NCBI RefSeq assembly: GCF_022827545.1
Contig: NZ_CP094669.1
Coordinates: forward strand, 1,640,001-1,704,000
Direction: 5' to 3'
DNA length: 64,000 nucleotides
Source of the DNA: Hymenobacter tibetensis
GTDB lineage: Bacteria; Bacteroidota; Bacteroidia; Cytophagales; Hymenobacteraceae
Below are positions 16,966 to 24,634 of the stretch, one piece after another. Under the pieces are notes generated by a model, which did not search any database, was not told the origin of the DNA, and worked only from the letters and a program-made list of their open reading frames with translations. The position numbers and the translations under genes were made by a program. Position 1 is the first letter of the stretch; every line of letters starts with the position of its first letter.

Positions 16966-18195
16966 TTATAGTCGCTCCAAGAGCTCGTCGAAGGCGCGGA
17001 GCAGTTCGGCGCGGCTGGCTTCTGGCTCTGCTTCCAGGCGCTGCTCGAACACCTCCCGCTCGGTGAAGTCATGGAGGCTGCGGGTGAGGGGCGCTTCCGA
17101 TTCCAATTCGCTGCCGAGGGCGCGGAGCTTCACCAGCCGAAAGTGGCGCCGGGCGAGTACCTCTAGCTTTTTGCGGTCTAGTTCCTGAATTACACGGAGC
17201 AGCATCTCGGCCACTTCCAGCTGCGTGAGTTCCGAATGAATCTGTACATCCACCCAGGCGGGCAGAGAATAGCCGGTGTTGTCGTACGAGGTAAGAAGCA
17301 GTATCACTTCATCGAGCGCGCCGTGGAAGCGTACCAGCCGGCGAGCGGCGGGCACCGGCAGTGCTTCCAGCTGCTGCAGTTTCCCGTCGCCAAATTCCAG
17401 CAGCAGCACTTCTTTCGGGTGGTCGACTTCCGAAAACGACAGCGCAATGGGGGAGCCGGAATACCGGATATGCTCCCGGCCACCTACGCGTTGGGGGCGG
17501 TGCAAATGCCCCAGCGCGACATAATCAAAGAGGGCCGGAAAATGGTCGGCCGTAATCTGGCCCAAGTTGCCGACGTGAATAGTCCGCTCCGACTCCGAGG
17601 GTGACGCACCAGCAGCGTACAGATGGCCAGTCGCCAACACCGGCAACCCCAGGTCTTTGAGTTGCCATACCTGCTCCACTTCGGCCATGCGCCCGTAATG
17701 ATCGGCAATGCCTTGCTTGATGCGGGCCTCCCGTTCCTCGGCAGTTTCGCCGGGCACCGAAAGGCGCACGTCTCGGTCGCGGAGGAAGGGAACGGCGCAC
17801 ACCACCAGGCCAGGTTTGCCGCTGGCATCATCCAGCACCAGCACTTGGTCTTCGAAGCAGTCGGGGACGCAGCCCACCACGTGTACGCGCAAGTGGCGCA
17901 GCAGCCGGGCCGGGGCGTTGAGCGTAGCCGGCGAGTCGTGGTTGCCGCCCACCACCACAATATCGCGGCAGCCGGTGCCGCGCATACTCAGCAGGAAAGA
18001 GTAGTACAGTTCCAGTGCTTGGTTGGAGGGCGAGCCGGTATCGAAAATGTCGCCGGCTACTACCAATACTTCCACGCGGTGCGTCCGCACAACTTCCACC
18101 AACCACTCCAGGAAGTGGCGGTGCTCGTCGGTTCGTTCGTGGCCGCTGATGAAGCGCTGGCCCAAGTGCCAATCGGCGGTGTGCAGGACTTTCAT
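16966..18195 (-). CDS. sbcD: SbcD, nuclease subunit of SbcCD
   Basis: 409-residue Mre11-type metallophosphoesterase. The metal-binding motifs are all present in order: DWHLG (residues 8-12), GDIFDTG near 48, GNHDS near 85, ATGHLY near 188 and GHLHRPQ near 229. With SbcC it forms an ATP-driven nuclease that processes hairpins and protein-blocked ends. The C-terminal cap region is somewhat variable and ends in a helix near RAFDELLERL. ATG at 18195 begins the canonical MKVLHTADWH. It is separated from sbcC by an unrelated block of about 13 kb. Confidence 0.96.
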   Translation of the reverse strand: MKVLHTADWHLGQRFISGHERTDEHRHFLEWLVEVVRTHRVEVLVVAGDIFDTGSPSNQALELYYSFLLSMRGTGCRDIVVVGGNHDSPATLNAPARLLRHLRVHVVGCVPDCFEDQVLVLDDASGKPGLVVCAVPFLRDRDVRLSVPGETAEEREARIKQGIADHYGRMAEVEQVWQLKDLGLPVLATGHLYAAGASPSESERTIHVGNLGQITADHFPALFDYVALGHLHRPQRVGGREHIRYSGSPIALSFSEVDHPKEVLLLEFGDGKLQQLEALPVPAARRLVRFHGALDEVILLLTSYDNTGYSLPAWVDVQIHSELTQLEVAEMLLRVIQELDRKKLEVLARRHFRLVKLRALGSELESEAPLTRSLHDFTEREVFEQRLEAEPEASRAELLRAFDELLERL

Positions 18196-18370
18196 ACCAA
18201 AAATCGTGACGGTGGAAACCCAAAATTAACTCTTGCCGCGTCGAGTTGCGCGGTAACTTGGCAGACTAGTCCCCCAACGTTGATGGGAAGTAGATAAGTT
18301 TGCTGGCAGGACCAGGTACCCGCTGTTCAGATTCCCTAAATTGGTGTAGTCAGTTCGTTCAAGTACAGCC

Positions 18371-19135
18371 ATGGAAAGCACAGAAAAGCCTGCAACTGCT
18401 TCTTCCGGTTCCGCACCCGGTATTTCGTTGCCGCTGGTTTCGCTGCGGGTGGGTGTTCCCCAAGCACTAGGCCACCCCGAGGCCACGGAAACGTTAAACC
18501 GGCCCTGGACCTCTGCTATCTTCAAGCAGGTAGTAACCACCCCCATCTGGCTGGATACGCTCAATCTGGCCGGCGATGAACAGGCCGACTTGCGCAACCA
18601 CGGCGGACCAGACCAAGCGCTGTGCGCTTACCCCGCCGCCCACTACGCATACTGGGTTGAGCGCCTGGGCTTGCCGCTGACGGCCGGGAGCTTCGGCGAA
18701 AACCTAACCATCGGCGGTGGTTTCACCGAAGAGGACCTGTGTATCGGCGACGTGTTTGCCTTTGGGGAAGCGGTGGTGCAAATCTCGCAACCCCGCTCGC
18801 CCTGCTGGAAGATTGCGCGTCGGTGGCAACTGCCGTTGTTTTCGCAGTGGCTACAGGAAACGGGCTTTACGGGTTGGTACCTGCGGGTAGTGCAGCCCGG
18901 TTTGGTTGATTCCACTAACCCGTTGCAGTTAGTGGAGCGCCCGCACCCCGAGTGGACTATCGCGCGGGCCAATTCAGCTAAATACGACCAGCGCCACGAC
19001 CGGGAACTGGTAGCTCAACTGGCCGCCTGCCCGGCCTTGGGGGAGCACTGGCGCAGCAAGATGCAAGGCCGCGCCAACGGCTCTCTGCCACTCAACGACG
19101 ACGCTAACCGTTTGGTAGGACCCAACGCCGAGTAA
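18371..19135 (+). CDS. MOSC domain protein, YiiM type
   Basis: 254 residues resembling YiiM, a molybdenum-cofactor-linked reductase component acting on N-hydroxylated compounds. Features are LRNHGGPDQALCAYP, GSFGENLTIGG, CIGDVFAFGEAVVQISQPRSPCWK (with the Cys expected to bind molybdenum) and a C-terminal three-helix domain (HDRELVAQLAACPALGEHWRSK). The first ~20 residues are an unusual Ser/Ala-rich extension. It stands alone and ends at a strong bidirectional terminator shared with the convergent gene. Confidence 0.88.
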   Translation: MESTEKPATASSGSAPGISLPLVSLRVGVPQALGHPEATETLNRPWTSAIFKQVVTTPIWLDTLNLAGDEQADLRNHGGPDQALCAYPAAHYAYWVERLGLPLTAGSFGENLTIGGGFTEEDLCIGDVFAFGEAVVQISQPRSPCWKIARRWQLPLFSQWLQETGFTGWYLRVVQPGLVDSTNPLQLVERPHPEWTIARANSAKYDQRHDRELVAQLAACPALGEHWRSKMQGRANGSLPLNDDANRLVGPNAE

Positions 19136-19170
19136 CAATAGCAAGCAGTAGCAGGCCTCAACAGCAAATC

Positions 19171-19212
19171 AGCAAAAAGCCCCACCCCGGAATAGGGGTG
19201 GGGCTTTTTGCT
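19171..19212. terminator. Bidirectional rho-independent terminator
   Basis: A perfect 18-bp stem (19171-19188 with 19195-19212) has a 6-base loop, with A- and T-runs in the stem flanks. It lies between the convergent MOSC and MBL-rhodanese genes and can serve both. Confidence 0.9.
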
Positions 19213-19225
19213 GGCGCGAAGACAG

Positions 19226-20605
19226 TTAATGCACCGGTTGCTTTTGAAATTCGGTGACAGCCTCGCCTAAATCGTGTACCTGCACATGGTCTGGCAGCGC
19301 GGCATCCAGAATGCTGGTACCCGCTGCGGAGCGGTAGCCGCCAGCACAGTGGACTAGTACGGGCTTGTCGGTAGGTACTTCGTGGGCCCGCTCCCGTAGC
19401 TCGTGCAGCGGAATATGCAGGGCGTTTTCGAAGACGGATTGCTTGGCTTCGGTGGCGTTGCGGATATCCACGATGGTAAATTCCTCGGGCCGCTCGCGCA
19501 CCTGCGTCACGTTGGTTTCGGGGCTGGTAACTGGGAGTTGCTGAGGCGTGATGAGGGCTCCTTTCACGTTGAGTTCGTAACCAATCTTGGCAGTTTTGCG
19601 CAACACCGTGTCCAGCGCAATCTGCGAATCGGCTAGCAGGTAGAATGATTCCTGGGGGCCTACCACTGAACCAAGCCAGGTTTCAAACTTGGGCCCGTCC
19701 ATCAGATTGATAGCGCCAGCCAAATGGCCGGTCCGGAACTGTTCGGCGGGCCGGGTGTCGATGATAAGGGCTTCAGGGTCTAGTGCAGCATCAGGTTGGA
19801 GGCGGGGTACGCGCCGGATGCTTTCCTCGAAAGGAAGCGCGCCTTGCTTGTTGAGCACCACATTGTGGCCGAAATACTTCGGGCGGAACGGCTGATCTTC
19901 CAGCAGAACCTTCACAAATTCCTGCTCCGACATGGGCTGCAAGGCGTAGTTGGTTTGGATTTCCTTGCCGATGGTGCTGTCGAGTTCAGGGCTGGTGGTT
20001 TTGCCGCACAAGCTGCCCGGGCCGTGGGCCGGGTACACTTTGGTGTTCGGGGGCAAGGTCATCAGCTTCTGGCGGGTGCTTTGGTAGAGTTGCGCCGCTA
20101 GCTCTTCGCGGCTGTGGCCCCCCACGCTTTCATCTTCGCGGAGGTCAGGCCGGCCTACATCGCCCACAAACAAGGTGTCACCGGTGAATACAGCGCGGGT
20201 ATGGGCAAACTCGTCCATGAGCAGCACGCAAATGCTATCGGGGGAGTGGCCGGGGGTGTTGATGGCGTGCAACTCCATAGTCCCCAGCGTAATCCGGTCG
20301 CCGTCGTCGAAGGTCTTGTGGGGGTAGCTGGCTTTTGCCAGGCGGCTACAGTAGATGGTGGCACTGGTTTCCTCGGCTATTTCGAGGTGGCTGCTCACAA
20401 AGTCGGCGTGCGGATGCGTTTCAATGACGGCAATGATGCGGGCCTCATGCTCGTCGGCAAAGTCGTAGTAGGGTTGTGGGTCGCGGGCTGGGTCGATGAG
20501 GGCTACTTGGCGGCCACTGCGGATGGCGTAGCTGGCATGGGCTAGGCCTTTATCGTAAAACTGCTGAATTTGTACCGACGCGGTACTACTGGGCAGAGGA
20601 CTCAT
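19226..20605 (-). CDS. MBL-fold metallohydrolase with two rhodanese domains (persulfide dioxygenase-like)
   Basis: 459 residues. The N-terminal beta-lactamase-fold domain carries ETHPHADFVSSHLEI, TPGHSPDS, FTGDTLFVGDVGRPDL and YPAHGPGSLCG, as in ETHE1/persulfide dioxygenase relatives. Note HPHADF where the classical motif reads HxHADH. Two rhodanese-like domains follow: the first is degenerate (LLADSQ at the active loop, no Cys), the second intact with HCAGGYRSA. It probably handles glutathione or protein persulfides in sulfur oxidation or detoxification. I set the start at ATG 20605 (MSPLPSSTAS); the frame continues to a TTG at 20644 with no support. Confidence 0.88.
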   Translation of the reverse strand: MSPLPSSTASVQIQQFYDKGLAHASYAIRSGRQVALIDPARDPQPYYDFADEHEARIIAVIETHPHADFVSSHLEIAEETSATIYCSRLAKASYPHKTFDDGDRITLGTMELHAINTPGHSPDSICVLLMDEFAHTRAVFTGDTLFVGDVGRPDLREDESVGGHSREELAAQLYQSTRQKLMTLPPNTKVYPAHGPGSLCGKTTSPELDSTIGKEIQTNYALQPMSEQEFVKVLLEDQPFRPKYFGHNVVLNKQGALPFEESIRRVPRLQPDAALDPEALIIDTRPAEQFRTGHLAGAINLMDGPKFETWLGSVVGPQESFYLLADSQIALDTVLRKTAKIGYELNVKGALITPQQLPVTSPETNVTQVRERPEEFTIVDIRNATEAKQSVFENALHIPLHELRERAHEVPTDKPVLVHCAGGYRSAAGTSILDAALPDHVQVHDLGEAVTEFQKQPVH

Positions 20606-20883
20606 GGGGTGAGGAATGTGGTGGATGCGCAACCGGTTGGCCAAGCCGAATCCGGGCGCCTATTCTCAAATATAAGCAAGTGGAATTCTACGTAAACCTA
20701 CAACCCAGGGAAAAGTATTCTCGAAATGATGCAAGAGGTTTCCGATAGGAGCTATAGCGTGTGACAGATAAAGAGAAAATCAAGATGAACTACTTGTTAA
20801 GTTAAGCACAACAGCTAGGCTATCTTTAAGTATTTTGTTTATTTGTTATTCCTTAAAATGTTTACACGAATAACCTTTCTACC

Positions 20884-22134
20884 ATGCGTTATACAGTTAC
20901 TACGATTCTCAGTGTATTCACTTCTTTTAGCGCGTGGGCCCAAGGGCCGTGGGTTGCTTCCAGCCTTTTAGAATCTGTAGGCAGATTCTCACCAGTAACA
21001 TCCTTAATGGTGTCCTCTCCGCAGCTGATTTGGGGCACCCGACAAGTCAGACAAGGTATGGGCTCGGTGCTGCGCACTGAAGAGTATGTTTTCTGTTCTA
21101 CGGATGCGGGGCAGACCTTTCAACAAAAGAGCTTAAATGGCAGCGTAGATGTGTGGGGCTTAGATGCACTAACTGCCTGGGCTATAGCTGGAGCAAGATT
21201 ATGGGCCACCACGTCGGGGCCAGCGGGCTTGGTTCAGGTGGCCACTGCCCCCACCGCCAACTTGCGCTTCGTTCGTTTTGCAAATGCCACCAATGGTCTG
21301 CTCGTGGGCCAGCCCGTGGCCGGGGCCACCAGTTGGCCCCTGTTCTACACCCGCGATGGGGGGGCTACCTGGACCTCCGCCCCCGCCCCCGCGCCGAGTG
21401 CCGGTGATCTTGCCAGGAGTTGCACGCAGGTTGGCAACAGTTATTGGGTCAGCACGGTGTTAGGCAATGTGTTGCGCTCCACCGATGGGGGCCAGAGCTG
21501 GACGAGTGCCGATACGGGGCTGGGGAGCAGTCTGCGCGAGGTGGCTTTTCGGGATGCGTTGCACGGGTTGGCCTTTGGCACCGCGGGCCAGTTGCGCCGG
21601 AGCACCGACGGGGGCCAAACTTGGACGGCCATAACGCCGCAGGGGCCGCTTCGCCGCACCACTGCTGTCGCCATCGAGGGCTCGGCCGGAACCTATCTGA
21701 GTGGAACCTCAGACGTTACTGATCTAGCATCAAATGGCACTTCCATCTCCAATGACGATGGCGCCACCTGGTATAGCTTAGAATCTTCCACTGTCTCACA
21801 GCGATTGGCGGCTAAGGGAGCAAACAGCGTGTATAGCGGCGGCATCAACCTTGTCTACCGCTATAGCGGCCCATTGGCCGCGAAGGCAAAGGCCCAAGCA
21901 GCGACGGCCCTTGGCTATCCCAACCCGGCCAACGATGTGCTGTACCTGCCGGCCTCACCCCCGGCTAGTACAGCGCAGCTCTACGATATGACAGGGCGCC
22001 TGCAACGCACATGGCAGCTTGGCACCGGGGAGAACAGCTTGCGCTTGCACGGGATAGGGGCTGGCGTTTATCAACTGCGCGTAGTGGCGCAAGACCAACC
22101 GGTGCGCGTGCAGCAGCTTGTTGTCCAGCATTAA
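20884..22134 (+). CDS. T9SS-exported beta-propeller (BNR/YCF48-like) protein, copy 1
   Basis: 416 residues: a signal peptide (to ~19, SAWAQ), repeated propeller blades with sialidase-type Asp-box signatures (RDGGATWTS, STDGGQSWTS, STDGGQTWTA), and a C-terminal type IX secretion sorting domain (YPNPANDVLYLP to VYQLRVVAQDQPVRVQQLVVQH). It should therefore be exported and anchored on or released from the cell surface. Function is unknown; the blades resemble YCF48/sortilin-type propellers. It is closely paralogous to the gene at 22539-23822, and remnants of a further copy lie between them. The middle of the gene is GC-rich while both ends are less so. Confidence 0.9.
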   Translation: MRYTVTTILSVFTSFSAWAQGPWVASSLLESVGRFSPVTSLMVSSPQLIWGTRQVRQGMGSVLRTEEYVFCSTDAGQTFQQKSLNGSVDVWGLDALTAWAIAGARLWATTSGPAGLVQVATAPTANLRFVRFANATNGLLVGQPVAGATSWPLFYTRDGGATWTSAPAPAPSAGDLARSCTQVGNSYWVSTVLGNVLRSTDGGQSWTSADTGLGSSLREVAFRDALHGLAFGTAGQLRRSTDGGQTWTAITPQGPLRRTTAVAIEGSAGTYLSGTSDVTDLASNGTSISNDDGATWYSLESSTVSQRLAAKGANSVYSGGINLVYRYSGPLAAKAKAQAATALGYPNPANDVLYLPASPPASTAQLYDMTGRLQRTWQLGTGENSLRLHGIGAGVYQLRVVAQDQPVRVQQLVVQH

Positions 22135-22152
22135 TACAACGCTCTCCCCACA

Positions 22153-22275
22153 AGTAAAACCAGGCTTAACACAAGCTTGTGCCAGGTTTGTTTCCGTGAT
22201 GCATCAGACAGGCTGGCGTTTGGCTTTGCTAAGCAACTGCGCCAGACCACCGACGGTGACCTAGGCAGCGACTGA
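22153..22275 (+). pseudogene. Degenerate fragment of a third beta-propeller paralogue
   Basis: In frame from 22153, the 40 codons before the TGA at 22273 include TRLNTSL, CFRDAS, RLAFGFAKQLR and TTDGD. The two intact paralogues have TGLGTSLREV, SFRSVLNGLAFGDAGQLR and TSDGG at the corresponding place, so blades are clearly recognisable. There is no start, signal peptide or sorting domain. It shows that the tandem array once held at least one more copy. Confidence 0.75.
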
Positions 22276-22354
22276 TCCATAGGCGCTATTTCGCAGCAGG
22301 AACACCGTAGCTGTTGGAAGAGCATCAAGAGCTTAGTTGAGCGGCGAAGCTGAT

Positions 22355-22415
22355 ATTCTTTACACACAAAAAGCTCTATACATCAAATGCATAAGGCTTT
22401 TTGTGTGTAAGGAAT
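22355..22415. terminator. Long hairpin terminator
   Basis: Arms 22355-22374 and 22396-22415 pair over 20 positions (one G-T). The stem includes an A5 run on one arm and a T5 run on the other. It follows the propeller remnant and could end transcription from copy 1. Confidence 0.7.
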
Positions 22416-22422
22416 ATAGTAA

Positions 22423-22476
22423 TTAGGCCTTCTTTCTTATACCACCTTTCATCTTGTCTTTGCGCTTGCACAGCGA
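22423..22476 (-). pseudogene. Remnant of the C-terminus of a Spy-like gene
   Basis: Read on the minus strand, this encodes KRKDKMKGGIRKKA and a stop. The intact Spy-like protein at 23986-24429 ends KRKDKMKGGMKAKAKV, and a 20-base stretch (cctttcatcttgtctttgcg) is identical in both. No more of the gene survives. Together with the propeller remnant it indicates duplication of a propeller-plus-Spy unit followed by deletion. Confidence 0.7.
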
Positions 22477-22501
22477 GTGGCCAGGCGTATAGTGCTATTA
22501 A

Positions 22502-22509
22502 TAATTTTG
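22502..22509 (+). promoter_or_regulatory. Bacteroidota-type -7 box before propeller copy 2
   Basis: TAATTTTG matches TAnnTTTG, the -7 element of Bacteroidota primary sigma promoters, 30 bases before the ATG at 22539. No good -33 TTTG element is seen at the expected distance. Confidence 0.4.
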
Positions 22510-22538
22510 CTTGAATCCTCAACCCTATTTATCTGCTT

Positions 22539-23822
22539 ATGCGCTTTTCAACCCTACTATTCACGGTAGCTGTAGTAGCTACACCTGCCACTGCTCAGGC
22601 CCAAGGGCCGTGGGTAGGGTCTGTCATCCCAGGAGCCGGAGCTCCTGGCGCTGCATCCTTCATGCTGGCGTCGGCGCAGGTGGTCTGGGGAAGCTACATA
22701 ACCCCTGGTCGATTGATTGACTGTACCGTTTTCTGTTCCGTAAATAGCGGACAAAGCTTCCTGCAACAACGGGTGATAACATCGTCTCCTGATAATCGCA
22801 TCGACGATATATGGGGGCTGGATGGGCTGAGAGCTTGGGCTATTCGGACAAGGGGAACAGCACCCAGCTTGCTGTTGGCTACTACTACCGGACCAGCAGG
22901 CTTTAGTGTAGTTGCCTCCGCGCCAAGCGCAAGGCTACAGTTTGTGCGTTTCTTGAATGCCACAACTGGAATATTAGTGGCGCGTCCAGAAGCCAATGCC
23001 ACAACATGGCCTTTGTTTCGAACAGATGATGGTGGCGCTACGTGGGTTACTTCCACAACGCCAACTCCAGTAGCCGGTGATTATCCTCTTACTTGTACAC
23101 AAGTAGGAAATACGTTCTGGGTAAGTACCTATCTAGGTTATGTGCTGCGCTCAACTGACGAAGGTCGGACTTGGACAAGTGCAGACACAGGACTAGGCAC
23201 AAGTTTGCGCGAAGTAAGCTTTAGAAGTGTATTGAACGGCTTGGCATTTGGTGATGCTGGCCAGTTACGACGTACTAGTGATGGAGGGCAAAATTGGATA
23301 ATGGTTACTCCGCAGGGCCCGCTTCGTCTCACCAAAGCTACTGCAGTTGAGGGTTCAGCTGGAACCTATCTTAGCGTTGCTGGCGAATGGAATAGCGCTC
23401 AAAATGGTACGTCGATTTCAACTGATGATGGCGCGACATGGGTGGAGGTGGAATCCTCAATCAACATGCAACGGCTAGTATCTAGAGAGGGAGTTGTATA
23501 CGGCACTGGTTTTCCTTTTGGCAACAATACCACTATGACCTTATATAAGTATGCCAGTCCTCTATCAACCCGCGCTAGGCAGCAGGAACGAGCCTCTTTT
23601 TGTTTCCCTAATCCAACGGCTGATGTTATTAATCTACCTGCAGCTAGTGAAACACGCACAGTCCGCCTTTACGATGCAGTGGGCCGCCTGCATCGCACCT
23701 GGGAACTTGATAGGGCAGAGAACGTACTGCACCTAGACGGAGTAGCACTTGGTGTTTACCAACTACATCTTTTTGAACAGAACAAAGCTATACGTGTGCA
23801 ACAAATCGTAGTACAGCGCTAA
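22539..23822 (+). CDS. T9SS-exported beta-propeller (BNR/YCF48-like) protein, copy 2
   Basis: 427 residues, same plan as the gene at 20884-22134: signal peptide ending TAQAQ, the shared mature start GPWVGS, Asp-box blades (RTDDGGATWVTS, STDEGRTWTSADTGLGTSL, TSDGGQNWI), and a T9SS sorting domain (FPNPTADVINLP to VYQLHLFEQNKAIRVQQIVVQR). Its third codon positions are visibly more AT-rich than in copy 1, so the two have diverged in composition or one has been replaced by a relative. Role at the cell surface unknown. Confidence 0.9.
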   Translation: MRFSTLLFTVAVVATPATAQAQGPWVGSVIPGAGAPGAASFMLASAQVVWGSYITPGRLIDCTVFCSVNSGQSFLQQRVITSSPDNRIDDIWGLDGLRAWAIRTRGTAPSLLLATTTGPAGFSVVASAPSARLQFVRFLNATTGILVARPEANATTWPLFRTDDGGATWVTSTTPTPVAGDYPLTCTQVGNTFWVSTYLGYVLRSTDEGRTWTSADTGLGTSLREVSFRSVLNGLAFGDAGQLRRTSDGGQNWIMVTPQGPLRLTKATAVEGSAGTYLSVAGEWNSAQNGTSISTDDGATWVEVESSINMQRLVSREGVVYGTGFPFGNNTTMTLYKYASPLSTRARQQERASFCFPNPTADVINLPAASETRTVRLYDAVGRLHRTWELDRAENVLHLDGVALGVYQLHLFEQNKAIRVQQIVVQR

Positions 23823-23840
23823 TGTTGATTTAGCCGCAAT

Positions 23841-23877
23841 AGAAAAGCCACTTTGCCTAATAGCAAGTGGCTTTTCT
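23841..23877 (+). terminator. Rho-independent terminator after propeller copy 2
   Basis: A 13-bp perfect stem (23841-23853 with 23865-23877) around an 11-base loop ends in TTTTCT, 18 bases after the stop codon. Confidence 0.85.
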
Positions 23878-23985
23878 GTACCTGAACCCCAGAAGAAGCT
23901 ATACTACGCAACTATTGTAAAAAGTAACGATGCCTAAGAATAACGGCACGTCTTGTTGTAGTGCACTTCATGTTGGTCTGTTACG

Positions 23986-24429
23986 TTAGACCTTGGCTTT
24001 TGCTTTCATGCCGCCTTTCATCTTGTCTTTGCGTTTGTTTAGCTGGTCTTCGCGCAGTTGGTTGTACTTGGTGGCTTGCTCGGGCGTGAGCAGGGCCTTG
24101 AGCTGGGTGTCGTACTCTTCTCGGATGGCTCTCATTTCCTGGCCTGCTCCCTGACGAGAATCGGCAGCCGCGTTTTTGCTGCGCAGGGCCTGCAACTCTT
24201 GGTTTTCAGCTAAGGCAATGGCGCGAACCTGAGAAGTTTGGTCGGCAGAAAGGCTCAATTGTTTGCTTAGGCGCTGGGTTTGCATGTCGGCGCGCTGCTC
24301 GGGTGTCAGGTTGCCACGGCCCTGGCCCATGCCGTTGGCACGGCCGGCAGTGGCTAAGTCAGCGGTTTGAGCGGAGGCGGCACCAGCGGTGCAAAAGAAA
24401 GCGGCGAGTACTACAAGCGTCTTTTTCAT
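23986..24429 (-). CDS. Spy/CpxP-like small exported protein
   Basis: 147 residues with a signal peptide (MKKTLVVLAAFFCTAGAASA) and a helical, Gln/Arg-rich body containing two LTPEQ motifs (NLTPEQRADMQ near 41 and LLTPEQATKYNQ near 113), the LTxxQ signature of Spy/CpxP-type periplasmic chaperones. It ends with a lysine-rich tail (KRKDKMKGGMKAKAKV). A periplasmic envelope-stress or folding role is likely but unproven. It is convergent with the propeller gene, and a piece of a second copy of its 3' end lies at 22423-22476. Confidence 0.85.
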   Translation of the reverse strand: MKKTLVVLAAFFCTAGAASAQTADLATAGRANGMGQGRGNLTPEQRADMQTQRLSKQLSLSADQTSQVRAIALAENQELQALRSKNAAADSRQGAGQEMRAIREEYDTQLKALLTPEQATKYNQLREDQLNKRKDKMKGGMKAKAKV

Positions 24430-24634
24430 GGAAGTGTGGTCTTTGGGTACGTACTACCGCTTAGAGGGGCTTCCGTTGATTAGGTTTAATTCGAGTAGTT
24501 AAGAGTAGGACAATCACCTACCTGAAGCGGACGAATCCAATAAACGCCTATATTCGGGGCCGGACAGCTGACCGGAAGCGGTATTTTCTCACTCGACTAC
24601 CAACTCACTTTCTTTCCTCTCTTCTCAACTTTAT

